From Kineothrix alysoides (GTDB lineage Bacteria > Bacillota > Clostridia > Lachnospirales > Lachnospiraceae): DNA of 64,000 bases. The notes under the pieces were generated by a model that saw nothing but the letters and a program-made list of their open reading frames with translations, had not been told where the DNA came from and ran no database searches. Position numbers and translations under genes: made by a program. Below, one piece after another: positions 51,661 through 61,362 of the stretch (within the stretch, counting starts at the first letter, position 1; each line of letters begins with the position of its first letter). The stretch is taken from assembly GCF_000732725.1 (NCBI RefSeq), contig NZ_JPNB01000002.1, positions 1,364,001 through 1,428,000 of the forward strand, given 5' to 3'.

Positions 51661-54600
51661 ATGAAGAAGATAGAAAAAGTAAGAGTGCGATTCATTGCAT
51701 CCTTGCTTGCACTGGTGCTGGTGGCTGCCGGCGCAGGTGTGTATCTGATTGTTGTACAGGCAAAAGAAAAGACAACAGTGGCAGCGAGTGCAGCGGCGGA
51801 CAAAACGTCGGAGAAGGAAAAGAACACAACGGTGGACAAGAAGTCTGCGAAGAGTAAGACGGCGGATAAGTCGTCCGCAAAGGTAAAGAGTATAACCCTT
51901 ACTCAACCGGCGACCAAAACATTGGTGCTGAAAAAGGGAAAAACATATAGCCTAAAGGCAGATGTTCTTCCGAAAAATGCTTCCAATAAGAACGTATCTT
52001 ATATTTCGAGCGATGAAAGTATAGTTACGGTTACGGAAAAAGGAAAAGTGAAAGCGGTTAAAGAAGGAAAAGCAACAATTACGATAAAAGCGGAAGACGG
52101 AAGCGGCAAAAGTGCCAAGCTGCAGGTTTATGTTGATATTCCGGTAAGCGAGGTCATAATCAGCGAAAGCAGCCGTGCAATGACAAAAGGAGAAACTTTT
52201 ACGTTGACTGTATCGATAAAACCCGCAAATGCGAAGGTGAAAGAAGTAGTATGGACAACCTCTAATGCAGCAGTAGCATCCGTTTCGACAAAGGGTGTTG
52301 TAACAGCAAAAGGAGCAGGAAATGCAGTAATTACAGCAACGGCTGCAGACGGAAGCGGTAAGAAAGCAATCTGCAAAATCGCTGTCGGTAAAAGCGGCCG
52401 CGCCGATGCCGGCAAAGACAATAAAGCTGATAAAAATAATAAAAAAGTAAATCAGGAAAATGGAAATAAAAATCAGAATCAGAATGGAAGTAATGGTGTA
52501 GGCGGCAGCGGAAATGGAAATAACCATGGAAACGGCGGCGGAAACCAAAACAGCAATAACAATAATAACAACAATAACAGCAATAATAACGGCAACAATA
52601 ATAATAACAATGAAAATCCGGACGAATATAAAGTAGAGTGGACGGAAGATTTTTCCGGTGATACTCTGGATGCCGGTGTTTGGAATATTGAAGAACATCA
52701 GGCGGGTTGGGTAAACGCTGAGCTTCAGGAATATGTAAATTCAGCGGATAATGTTTACATAAAAGAAGTGAAAGAAAAGGACGGCACAACTACCAAATGT
52801 CTTGCTCTTAAGGCGATCAAAACCATGAAGGACGGAGTACCATACTATACATCGGGCAGGGTAAGCACGCTGGGCAAAGTTGGATATACTTATGGGAAAA
52901 TAGAAGCGAGAATAAAAGCGCCGGAAGGAAAGGGCTTATTGCCCGCATTCTGGATGATGCCAACCAACGAACAATTCTATGGACAATGGCCCAGATGCGG
53001 TGAAATCGATATTATGGAAGTTGTAGGGGATAAACCGGGAAGAGTATATAGTACGATTCATTATGGTGTGCCTCATGCAGAAAGCCAAGGCTTTAAGGAT
53101 TTAGATGGCGGAGAAAAATACACGGACGATTTCCACATCTATGGGGTAGAATGGAAACCGGACAGTCTTGAATTCAGCGTAGATGGAAAAGTATTCCATA
53201 AGGTAAATGACTGGTATACGGCTAGAGTGGAAGGAGAAGATCCGCTTACCTATCCGGCGCCCTTTGATCAGGAGTTCGGCGTTATACTTAATCTGGCAGT
53301 AGGCGGAAACTGGCCGGGAAGTCCCAACGCGGATCAGAATTTTGACGACATAGAGTTATTGGTTGACTGGGTAAAAATAAGCCAGCTCGATTCTTATGAT
53401 ACGAATGTAACAAAACCGGAAAAAGAAGAGGTTGTGCTTAGAGATGCAGATGAAACCGGAAACTTTATAAACAACGGTGACTTTAAAACGGCGGAATCGC
53501 TTGGGGATGAAAAAGACTGGAAGTTCATGACAGCACTGGGCGGCATGGCAACAGCGGTCATTAAAGATGGAAAAATCAGAATAGAAAGTACATCCGAAGG
53601 TGAGCAGGAGTATTCTGTACAGCTGGTACAGGCGGGTTTGCCGATGAAAAAGGGCACAGCTTATAAGCTTTCGTTTGAAGCAAAGGCAGATGAACCTCGT
53701 AATATGATAACGGATATATCTGCGCCGGATAAAGGGTGGAGCCGTTATCTGGCAGATACAAGGGTTGCATTAGAAACCGATTGGAAGTCATATTCCTATG
53801 ATTTCGCGGTGGTAAGTGAAAGCGACGCAAACGGACGAGTTGAATTTAACCTGGGTAAACAGGGTTCCGTTGCGGCAGTAGAAATTAGAAATGTGCGTTT
53901 GGAAAAAACAGGAGACGTTGAGATATCTAATGAAAAATCAATTCTTTCAGATGGAAATCATGTATACAACGGTGAATTCCAAATAGGCGAAGGAAGACTT
54001 GCTTACTGGAATATAGACAACGGGATTGCAGGAGCAAAGGTTGAAGTAACCAATGAGCAGAACGGAACCGGACAACTTGTTCGTGAGCTTAAGGTCAACG
54101 TGCCGGAGTCAGGGGCAGATCTCTCCAGGTTAGTGCTTAGGCAGACAAAGCTTGCAATTTTACCGGGTAAGACATATGCGCTGTCCTTTGATGCACGCGG
54201 CGATCGGGCAAAGACCATACAGGCAAAGATTGACGGACAGGTTTTTGAAGCGAATCTGACGACGGAAACAAAGACGTATACTTATAAGTTTGATACCAAT
54301 AATCCATTGAACGGAAAAGATCTGGAGCTCTTCCTCGGCGCGGCAGGGGTTACTTATATAGACAACGTGGAGCTGAAAGAAGCGGGACTGATCATAAATG
54401 GTGAATTTGATAACGGACTGATCGGATGGGAAACATTTGCTGACTCTTCCATCGCTTCCGGAGTGAAAAGTTCTGCGGTGGACGATAATGGAGAAACGGC
54501 AGCAAAGATAAACATACAGAACAATGGTGACGCAGAGTGGAAAATCCAGCTTATGCAGCGTCATATCGTATTAGAAAAAGGAAAATGGTACAAATTCTCC

Positions 54601-56844
54601 GTTAAAGCGAGAGCGGATGTGGATAGAGCTCTTCAGTTTGCATTACAGAGAGATGGAAATATCCACAATGGTGACTGGACCGGATATGCAACAGATGTTA
54701 AAACGCTGACAAATGTGTATCAGACATTCAGCAAGACCTTTGAGATGACCAATGACACCGATCCGGAAACAATATGTACTCTTTCTATGGGTGCTATTGG
54801 CGGAGCAAAGATTGCCAGCGAACATAATATCTTCATCGGTGCAGTTAACATTGAAGAGGTAGAAAAGCCGGCAGACGAAAATACGGGCGAAAATAACGGT
54901 GCGGAGCTGATTAAGAACGGCGACTTTGCGAAGGGCTCGGAAGACTGGATAGTAGCAGTTAATGCACCGGGGGAGGCGACATACAGCTTCCAGAAAAATG
55001 CGGCAGAAATTGATGTAACGAATGCAGGATCGAATGACTGGAATGTACAGCTTAAGCAGAGTGGTTTAAAGCTTGAAAAAGGTAAGACATATGATGTTAA
55101 GGTTTTACTGGAATCTGATGTAGCCCGTGCAGTTAAATTCGATTTCCTTACCAAATCGTATGATTGGTATGCCGGAAAAACATTCGACTTAAATGCAGGA
55201 GAAGAACTTCTGGTTGAGCATAGCTTTACCGTAGAAAAGGAAACTGATTCAGCCATAGACTTCCTGATATCTTTAGGTAAAATAGGGGATAGTACACCGA
55301 CAGGAAAGGTTACGATTAAAAATGTAAGTGTAGTCTGTACATCAGGAAGCGGAAATGAAGAAACCGGCAATTTACTCAAAAATGCTGATTTTGCAGAGGG
55401 CGATAGTAATTGGATATTTGCGTCTACTACTCCTGGCGTAGCAGACGTAAGCTGGAATGCCAATGCGACAGCAATAAATGTAGAAAATCCGGGGACGGAA
55501 GACTGGAATGTACAGCTCAAACAGAATGGCATCAAGCTTGAAAATGGTAAAATATATAATGTTAAGATTGTGGCGGAATCTACGGTAAGCCGTACGATAA
55601 AATATGATTGTCTTACTGCATCATACGATTGGTATGGCGGAGAAGCATTTAATTTAAATGCCGGAGAAGAATTTACATTCGAGAAGAGCTTTACAGTAAG
55701 CAAATCGACAAATCCGGAGATGTCTTTTGTTATATCGATGGGCAAGATTGGAGATAGTACACCGGCAGGAAAAGTTATAATTAAGAGTGTAAGCCTAACC
55801 GAAGCAACAGGAACGGAAACCGGAGGCGGAAGTGAAACCGGGGTCGCAGGCAATCTGATTCAAAATAGTGATTTTTCCGCAGGTGAACTTAATTGGAATC
55901 TCGCAGTAACAGCACCGGGAGCAGCAACCGTAGATTGGTCTGCAAAAACAGCGGCGATAAACGTAACGAATTTGGGAACAGAAGAGTGGCATGTTCAATT
56001 GAAGCAAAGCGGATTGAAACTGGAAAAAGGAAAAACCTATGATATAGAAATCCTGTTTGAGTCTACAGTAGAAAGAAAAGTTGGTTTTGGTTGCTCGTCA
56101 AGCAGCGGAACCTGGTACGGAGGCGGCGGAGATGTTTTGCCGGCCGGCGGAGAGAAAACGCTTAAGGGCACACTTGCTATGAATCATGATACGGATGAAG
56201 CGGCAAGCTTTGTGATTTCAATGGGAAAAAATGATATCGGTGGAGTAGAAGCTCCGCTCGGTCTGGTAACGGTTAAAAAGGTAAGTTTAAAGGTAGCTGA
56301 TGGGAGCGGAACTGGAACTGGAACCGGAGACGGAACTGGAACCGGAGATGGAAGTGAAATCGGTGGCGGAAGTGAAACCGGAGCCGCAGTCAACCTGATT
56401 CAAAATAGTGATTTTGCTGCAGGCAATGCTTCCTGGTATCTGGCATTATCGGACACAGGTGCAGCAGATGCAGATTGGTCTGCAAACACGGCGGCGATAA
56501 ACGTAACAAGCTTAGGAACAGAAGAGTGGCACGTCCAGCTGAAACAGGACGGATTAAAGCTGGAGAAAGGCAAAACCTATAATATAGAAATCCTGTTTAA
56601 TTCTACAGTAGAAAGAAAAGTCGGCTTTGGCTGCTCATCGAGCGGCGGAACCTGGTACGGAGGCGACGGGGGCATTCTGACGGCTGGAATAGAGCAAACG
56701 CTTAATGGTACATTTACCATGAATAACGATACGGATGAAGCGGCAAGCTTTGTGATCTCAATGGGCAAAAATGATATCAATGGAGTAGAAGCACCGCTCG
56801 GTCTTGTAACAATTAAAAAGGTAAGCCTGAAAGCAGCCGAATAA
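51661..56844 (+). CDS. Secreted multi-module GH16 beta-glucanase (laminarinase-like)
   Basis: A 1727-residue exported protein. In order: signal/anchor helix (about 8-28), Lys/Ser/Thr-rich linker, two bacterial Ig-like (Big_2) domains (about 80-155 and 165-240), an Asn/Gly-rich linker with long Asn runs (about 250-320), and a GH16 catalytic domain (about 325-580) with the motif GEIDIMEVV (E448, D450, E453). Seven CBM4/9-like jelly-roll modules follow, from about residue 600 to the end. It should cut beta-1,3 or mixed-linkage glucans outside the cell. No LPXTG is seen; the Ig domains may bind the wall. ATG at 51661 has GGAGGAAGTCGAA before it. Confidence 0.9.
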   Translation: MKKIEKVRVRFIASLLALVLVAAGAGVYLIVVQAKEKTTVAASAAADKTSEKEKNTTVDKKSAKSKTADKSSAKVKSITLTQPATKTLVLKKGKTYSLKADVLPKNASNKNVSYISSDESIVTVTEKGKVKAVKEGKATITIKAEDGSGKSAKLQVYVDIPVSEVIISESSRAMTKGETFTLTVSIKPANAKVKEVVWTTSNAAVASVSTKGVVTAKGAGNAVITATAADGSGKKAICKIAVGKSGRADAGKDNKADKNNKKVNQENGNKNQNQNGSNGVGGSGNGNNHGNGGGNQNSNNNNNNNNSNNNGNNNNNNENPDEYKVEWTEDFSGDTLDAGVWNIEEHQAGWVNAELQEYVNSADNVYIKEVKEKDGTTTKCLALKAIKTMKDGVPYYTSGRVSTLGKVGYTYGKIEARIKAPEGKGLLPAFWMMPTNEQFYGQWPRCGEIDIMEVVGDKPGRVYSTIHYGVPHAESQGFKDLDGGEKYTDDFHIYGVEWKPDSLEFSVDGKVFHKVNDWYTARVEGEDPLTYPAPFDQEFGVILNLAVGGNWPGSPNADQNFDDIELLVDWVKISQLDSYDTNVTKPEKEEVVLRDADETGNFINNGDFKTAESLGDEKDWKFMTALGGMATAVIKDGKIRIESTSEGEQEYSVQLVQAGLPMKKGTAYKLSFEAKADEPRNMITDISAPDKGWSRYLADTRVALETDWKSYSYDFAVVSESDANGRVEFNLGKQGSVAAVEIRNVRLEKTGDVEISNEKSILSDGNHVYNGEFQIGEGRLAYWNIDNGIAGAKVEVTNEQNGTGQLVRELKVNVPESGADLSRLVLRQTKLAILPGKTYALSFDARGDRAKTIQAKIDGQVFEANLTTETKTYTYKFDTNNPLNGKDLELFLGAAGVTYIDNVELKEAGLIINGEFDNGLIGWETFADSSIASGVKSSAVDDNGETAAKINIQNNGDAEWKIQLMQRHIVLEKGKWYKFSVKARADVDRALQFALQRDGNIHNGDWTGYATDVKTLTNVYQTFSKTFEMTNDTDPETICTLSMGAIGGAKIASEHNIFIGAVNIEEVEKPADENTGENNGAELIKNGDFAKGSEDWIVAVNAPGEATYSFQKNAAEIDVTNAGSNDWNVQLKQSGLKLEKGKTYDVKVLLESDVARAVKFDFLTKSYDWYAGKTFDLNAGEELLVEHSFTVEKETDSAIDFLISLGKIGDSTPTGKVTIKNVSVVCTSGSGNEETGNLLKNADFAEGDSNWIFASTTPGVADVSWNANATAINVENPGTEDWNVQLKQNGIKLENGKIYNVKIVAESTVSRTIKYDCLTASYDWYGGEAFNLNAGEEFTFEKSFTVSKSTNPEMSFVISMGKIGDSTPAGKVIIKSVSLTEATGTETGGGSETGVAGNLIQNSDFSAGELNWNLAVTAPGAATVDWSAKTAAINVTNLGTEEWHVQLKQSGLKLEKGKTYDIEILFESTVERKVGFGCSSSSGTWYGGGGDVLPAGGEKTLKGTLAMNHDTDEAASFVISMGKNDIGGVEAPLGLVTVKKVSLKVADGSGTGTGTGDGTGTGDGSEIGGGSETGAAVNLIQNSDFAAGNASWYLALSDTGAADADWSANTAAINVTSLGTEEWHVQLKQDGLKLEKGKTYNIEILFNSTVERKVGFGCSSSGGTWYGGDGGILTAGIEQTLNGTFTMNNDTDEAASFVISMGKNDINGVEAPLGLVTIKKVSLKAAE
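54901..56835 (+). repeat. Four tandem module repeats inside the GH16 gene
   Basis: Four units begin at about 54901, 55366, 55846 and 56389, each with the pattern L-I/L-x-N-x-D-F-A and a W. Each continues with WNVQLKQ- or WHVQLKQ-type and LEKGKTY-type segments. The last two are nearly identical for long stretches (for example ERKVGFGCSS and ASFVISMGKND in both), and are preceded by Gly/Thr/Glu-rich linkers. Recent tandem duplication is the simplest reading. Confidence 0.8.
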
Positions 56845-56881
56845 TTGCTGGAAATTAAAACCATATCAAAAATTTACATCC

Positions 56882-56927
56882 CACGTCTATATTCCATATA
56901 TATGGAATATAGGCGTGAATTTTTTTG
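56882..56927 (+). terminator. Strong terminator after the GH16 gene
   Basis: CACG-T-CTATATTCCATA and TATGGAATATAG-G-CGTG form a stem of about 16 bp around a tiny loop (56882-56917), followed by seven T. Confidence 0.9.
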
Positions 56928-57080
56928 TTTTTACATATCGATTTTGTGAGCAAATATGCTACAATATAAAAGTACATGCAGTTTGGAACTTAATGGTTGA
57001 GATGAGGGTTTTCCGCCATAATAATAACTTAAGGTAAAGCTTGTACAAAAATAAAAACAGAAATGTTATAGGAGATAATC

Positions 57081-58835
57081 GTGATTAAGGTTCAAAACTT
57101 GTCTTATTCGTATCCGCAAAAGGATTTATACAAAAATATTTCATTTACAATAGAAGAGGATGTGCATTGTGCATTGATCGGCACCAACGGTACCGGGAAA
57201 AGTACTTTGATCGAGCTGCTGATGCATTCGGAAGAGTATTTGTATGATGGGAAAATAGAAATTGATGGCGCAGGCAGGATTGGTTATGTCAGCCAATTTT
57301 CGCAATCAGATCAAAAAAAAGATATGACTGTTTTTCAGTATATCAGCGAGGAGTTTGTAAAGATTGAGCAGAAAATCGCTGATTTTTGTAAGGAAATGGA
57401 GACGGCGGCAGAGCTGGAAATAATCTTCGAGGAATATCAGAAAGTATTAGATGAATTCAATGCGATTGACGGAGATTATTACGAAAGCAACATTAAAAAG
57501 CAGTTAAGGGTAGCAAATTTGCAAAGGCTGGAAGAACAGAAAATCAGTAGCCTGAGCGGTGGAGAATTTAAGCTGGTTCAGGTTATCAGAGAGATGATGC
57601 TGAGTCCAAGATTTCTTATTATGGACGAACCTGATGTGTTCCTGGATTTTGAACATCTGAATGCATTAAGAGATCTGATCAATGCCCATAAGGGAACGCT
57701 TCTTATTATCACGCATAACCGGTATTTGTTAAACCACTGCTTTAACAAGATACTTCACATGGAAAATATGGATGTTCAGGAATTTGAAGGAACCTATATA
57801 GAATACAATTATGAACTCCTTGCTATGAAAATCGATTTAGAAGAAGCGGCTGCAGCGGACCAGGCAGAGATTGAACGTCAGAGTAAGATCGTGGAAAAAG
57901 CCAGGGCAAGAGCGACAGCGATGGATAACGCATCTCTTGGAAAAACCGTCCATGCAAGACAGACCTTGCTGGATCGACTAAAAACGAGAAAAACAAAAGT
58001 TCCTTTCGTAGATATTAAGCAGCCGGAGATTCAATTTGAGTTTGAAAGAGAAATAGAAAATGGCAATATTCTTGAATTGACTGACTATAGTGTCGCATTT
58101 GAGGAACAACTTTTAGAACATGTGGATTTTGAAATGAAGCCAAAAGAACATGTGGCGATTGTTGGGAGTAATGGAACCGGGAAAACAACATTACTTCGTG
58201 AAATCTTTGAAAGTAGGAAGGATACTATTAAGATTAGCGAAGATGCAGAGATAAGTATGTTTTCCCAGATTACAGGCTCACTATATGATGATGCAAAAAC
58301 TTTGCTCGAAATTTTCCAGGAAAAAGGTTTTGATACGAAAAATGATGCAGCTGGCTATTTGAAAAAGTATGGTTTTGAAGGAGAGACTCTTGGCCAGAAA
58401 GTGAGTGAATTATCTGGCGGAGAAAAAGACTTGTTTCAATTAGCTGTAATCTCATTAGAAAAAGCTAACTTCCTGCTGTTGGATGAACCGACAGGGCATT
58501 TGGATATTTATGCGCAAATTGCATTGGAACAGGCTGTTTCAGAATATAAAGGAGCAATCCTTATGGTGTCTCACGATTATTATACGGTGGCTAATTGCAT
58601 GGACTATGTACTTTGGGTAGAAAATAATACTGTGCGCAGAATGAGCATCCGTAAATTCCGACAGATGATTTATGCTAATCATTTTGATAAAGATTATCTG
58701 CTGCTGGAGCAGGAGAAAAAAGAGACAGAAACCAGAATTCAACATATGCTTCGAATGAATGAGTTTGAAAAGGCAAAAGTTTTGATGGAAACATTAGAAG
58801 AAATTATCAAAAAAATGAAAATGTCAATGACATAA
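57081..58835 (+). CDS. ABC-F family ATPase
   Basis: A 584-residue protein with two ATP-binding domains and no membrane part. Domain 1 has Walker A IGTNGTGKSTLI, signature LSGGEFKLVQV and Walker B FLIMDEPDVFLD. Domain 2 has VGSNGTGKTTLL, LSGGEKDLFQL and LLLDEPTGHLD. The linker between (about 250-310) is the helical P-site region of ABC-F proteins, which act on ribosomes in translation or antibiotic protection. Domain 1 departs from the usual DEPTNHLD. The start is GTG at 57081 with GGAGATAATC before it. Resistance is possible but unproven. Confidence 0.88.
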   Translation: MIKVQNLSYSYPQKDLYKNISFTIEEDVHCALIGTNGTGKSTLIELLMHSEEYLYDGKIEIDGAGRIGYVSQFSQSDQKKDMTVFQYISEEFVKIEQKIADFCKEMETAAELEIIFEEYQKVLDEFNAIDGDYYESNIKKQLRVANLQRLEEQKISSLSGGEFKLVQVIREMMLSPRFLIMDEPDVFLDFEHLNALRDLINAHKGTLLIITHNRYLLNHCFNKILHMENMDVQEFEGTYIEYNYELLAMKIDLEEAAAADQAEIERQSKIVEKARARATAMDNASLGKTVHARQTLLDRLKTRKTKVPFVDIKQPEIQFEFEREIENGNILELTDYSVAFEEQLLEHVDFEMKPKEHVAIVGSNGTGKTTLLREIFESRKDTIKISEDAEISMFSQITGSLYDDAKTLLEIFQEKGFDTKNDAAGYLKKYGFEGETLGQKVSELSGGEKDLFQLAVISLEKANFLLLDEPTGHLDIYAQIALEQAVSEYKGAILMVSHDYYTVANCMDYVLWVENNTVRRMSIRKFRQMIYANHFDKDYLLLEQEKKETETRIQHMLRMNEFEKAKVLMETLEEIIKKMKMSMT

Positions 58836-58883
58836 TTTCCTTATAAAATATTTAAACATTTTGTAGAAAAGAAATTAGTTATT

Positions 58884-58905
58884 ATATGCCCCGATTGGGG
58901 CATAT
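58884..58905. other. Perfect short hairpin
   Basis: ATATGCCCC, GATT, GGGGCATAT: 9-bp stem and 4-nt loop, 49 nt after the ABC-F stop. No T-run follows. It may be a weak terminator or an operator. Confidence 0.5.
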
Positions 58906-58940
58906 TAAAGTGTAAGATTAAATGAAAGGAGTATTTATCT

Positions 58941-59288
58941 ATGAACAAGTTTATTTTTAATGATTATTTTCATGAGCCTCAGGGGAAAATTGCCAAGCGG
59001 ATGATTTTCAAAAGCGATAATGTAATTGCTTTTGTTCTAAACATTGCAAAAGGGGAAATACTGCCGGGACACACACATCTGGAATCAACCCTTTTCCTGC
59101 AGGTCATGGAAGGGAATGCCAAGGTGGTTACGGACGGTAATGAAACCTCGTTGCAAGTGGGCGAGTTAATGCAGGTTGATGGGCAGGAAAGTCTGCAGGT
59201 TATAAATACTGGCGAAGATGTCTTGCGTCTTTACGTCACAATTTCACCAATGGGTTCAGAGGCCTTTGCAACAGATGCAAATGTTTAA
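58941..59288 (+). CDS. Cupin-domain protein
   Basis: A 115-residue single cupin. The metal-binding first motif is GEILPGHTHLESTLFLQVMEG (G-H-x-H-x4-E-type with one change) and the second part is GELMQVDGQESLQVINTG. Function cannot be fixed; such proteins are small sensors, isomerases or dioxygenase-like folds. GAAAGGAGTATTTATCT precedes ATG. Confidence 0.82.
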   Translation: MNKFIFNDYFHEPQGKIAKRMIFKSDNVIAFVLNIAKGEILPGHTHLESTLFLQVMEGNAKVVTDGNETSLQVGELMQVDGQESLQVINTGEDVLRLYVTISPMGSEAFATDANV

Positions 59289-59442
59289 TGACTTATTTTT
59301 AATCAAATATAATTTAAATTACGATTATAGTTATTTTTAAGTTTAAGTAGGTTAATTTCCACTAAATTAGTTTTCCACAAGTATATTTTCAAAGCTCAAA
59401 TAATACATTTACAACAAGAGAGTTGATGAAAGGCATTCTTAT

Positions 59443-61119
59443 ATGTCTGATCAAGCAGCGAATTATCTGACGAATCCAAGCGATTCCACAAGATATGAAA
59501 TATTAAGAAATGCTTTTATAAACGCCGGCCGGCCGGAAGACTTTGAAAATGTAGTTGAACTATTAAATCCCCCGCCTGATATTACCTCCTATGCTGCTCC
59601 CGGATCACATAAAAACCTTAAAGTTGGCATAATAGGTGCAGGTCTGGCAGGTTTATCCGCGGCCTTTGAATTGAGAAAGATTGGAGCAGAGATTACTCTG
59701 TATGATGCCATGGAAGACCGCATAGGCGGAAGGGTGTACACTTACTATTTTGATCAGGACAGGCGGTATTACGGAGAATTTGGTCCTATGAGAATTCCCT
59801 TGTCCCATGGTACAACCTGGCATTATATAAATTTGCTGCATCTGAATACCATTTCAATTACTTCACCTTTTCCCAACAATTTTATATACGTTCATAACAC
59901 CAGAATACGGAGAGATCGGGACGGAGACAATATAACAAAATATTTATATCCCTTATTTAATCTTACTGATTATGAAAAGTCTTTGCCATGGTCAGAGTTA
60001 AATGCCTATGCTTTTGATTCTGCTTTACTAAGTCTGACTCCGGATATCCGGAGAGAATTGCTGCAGATTCTGCCGGCGTATTCACCGGAGTATTCATTCT
60101 ATTTAAACAACAGTATAAGAGAGATACTGGAGATGCTCGGTTTAAGCCAGGATGCCATAAATTTAATAGCCAGTACGGACTCTCTGACCGGAGGACTGCT
60201 TAATACCAGTTACGGTGAACCCCTACAGGAGTTATATTCCATGGATTATCTGAACACTTACCGGATAGCCGGAGGTATGATTAACCTTCCCTGTGCCTTT
60301 TATAATTCGCTTATCTCCCGCGATCCGGGAGAATATGATATTGCACCGGATTTGCTTGGGAATGTTAATATCAACTTCGGCCATAATATAACCGGCATTT
60401 ATCAGAATTCCTCTGGAAGTAAAGTTATTCTCAGGTATAATAGCACTTGTAAGACAAATATATATGAAGAATTTGATTATGTTATCTGCGCCATCCCATT
60501 CTCCACCTTACGGGAAATAGATATAAAACCATTTTTCAGAAATCAGAAAATGCAAGCTATCCGGGAATTATTTTACTCCGATTCCTTTAAGGCGGCGTTT
60601 TTCTGTAATCGACGTTTTTGGGAAGAAAATACGGCATATGGAAGGATGAATGGAGGTATTTCTTTTACTGATCTGCCGATTCAGTCCATTATATATCCCT
60701 CCGATCATATCCAGTGTACGGAGCCATCTTCCTGCTCACCATTAGAACCGGGTGTATTGGTTTCCTCTTATAATGTAAACCAGGATTCCATACGAGTTGC
60801 GAATCAAAGCGAAAGCAGGAAGTTCTCGCTGGTTAAGAGAAATGTGGAAGAGGTACATGGGCTGCCGGAAAAATTCCTGGATTCTATTGTGAAATGTAAT
60901 AAAATGGTAGATTGGAACCAGCAGCAGTGGTTTCGGGGAGCATTTGCGGTAGACCTTCCCGGTCAAAAAATAAATTTCGCTCATACTATCCTTGAACCGG
61001 AATATAATAACCGTGTTTTTTTTGCCGGTGAACATACTTCTGTGAAGCATGGCTGGATGCAGGGCTCCTTATATAGCGGTATGCTGGCAGCTAATACTCT
61101 GGCGATGAATCTGAGATAA
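59443..61119 (+). CDS. Flavin-containing amine/amino acid oxidase
   Basis: A 558-residue FAD enzyme of the monoamine/L-amino acid oxidase family. The dinucleotide motif VGIIGAGLAGLSAAFELRK is at about residues 66-84, followed by LYDAMEDRIGGRVYT. The C-terminal flavin contact VFFAGEHTSVKHGWMQGS is typical of L-amino acid oxidases. An N-terminal extension of about 60 residues lacks a signal peptide. Such enzymes make H2O2, which is unusual in an anaerobe. It stands alone beside the surface-protein cluster. The interval 59289-59442 is AT-rich. Confidence 0.88.
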   Translation: MSDQAANYLTNPSDSTRYEILRNAFINAGRPEDFENVVELLNPPPDITSYAAPGSHKNLKVGIIGAGLAGLSAAFELRKIGAEITLYDAMEDRIGGRVYTYYFDQDRRYYGEFGPMRIPLSHGTTWHYINLLHLNTISITSPFPNNFIYVHNTRIRRDRDGDNITKYLYPLFNLTDYEKSLPWSELNAYAFDSALLSLTPDIRRELLQILPAYSPEYSFYLNNSIREILEMLGLSQDAINLIASTDSLTGGLLNTSYGEPLQELYSMDYLNTYRIAGGMINLPCAFYNSLISRDPGEYDIAPDLLGNVNINFGHNITGIYQNSSGSKVILRYNSTCKTNIYEEFDYVICAIPFSTLREIDIKPFFRNQKMQAIRELFYSDSFKAAFFCNRRFWEENTAYGRMNGGISFTDLPIQSIIYPSDHIQCTEPSSCSPLEPGVLVSSYNVNQDSIRVANQSESRKFSLVKRNVEEVHGLPEKFLDSIVKCNKMVDWNQQQWFRGAFAVDLPGQKINFAHTILEPEYNNRVFFAGEHTSVKHGWMQGSLYSGMLAANTLAMNLR

Positions 61120-61186
61120 TATTAATATATGTAAGCAGGGAGGAAGTTTCGCTGCTGAAAAAACTGCTAAGGTAAAAATACTCTGT

Positions 61187-61327
61187 ATGAAGAGGATTTT
61201 ATTGCTGGCAGTTTTTATTTTTATGGCTATCACAATTACAGTGAAAAGGCATGCGGAGATGGCAGTGCTATATGCCGAAAATCGGTGTTTCAAGATAATA
61301 ATAAGGCTTAGATACATCAAAATCTGA
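61187..61327 (+). CDS. Possible small peptide with signal-like helix (46 aa)
   Basis: ATG at 61187 gives MKRILLLAVFIFMAITITV followed by a basic tail. The ribosome site is weak (AAGG 14 nt before). It lies between the oxidase and the minus-strand surface genes. It may be chance. Confidence 0.25.
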   Translation: MKRILLLAVFIFMAITITVKRHAEMAVLYAENRCFKIIIRLRYIKI

Positions 61328-61362
61328 TTGATTTTGCATCATAATCAGGTATTGAGGAAAAA

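Noticed and set aside
52480-52620. Asn-codon repeat tract considered as CRISPR or satellite array
   Set aside because: It is an in-frame Asn/Gly linker in the GH16 protein with no repeat-spacer regularity.
51952-52698. Minus-strand open frame (248 codons) opposite the Ig and Asn-rich part
   Set aside because: The Ile/Val- and Cys/Tyr-rich product is the antisense of AAT/AAC-rich codons; no start signal.
54720-55853. Long minus-strand open frame (377 codons) inside the GH16 gene
   Set aside because: It mirrors the repeated modules of the sense gene, has no ribosome site, and its sequence is low-complexity Ser/Pro/Leu-rich; a shadow of codon bias.
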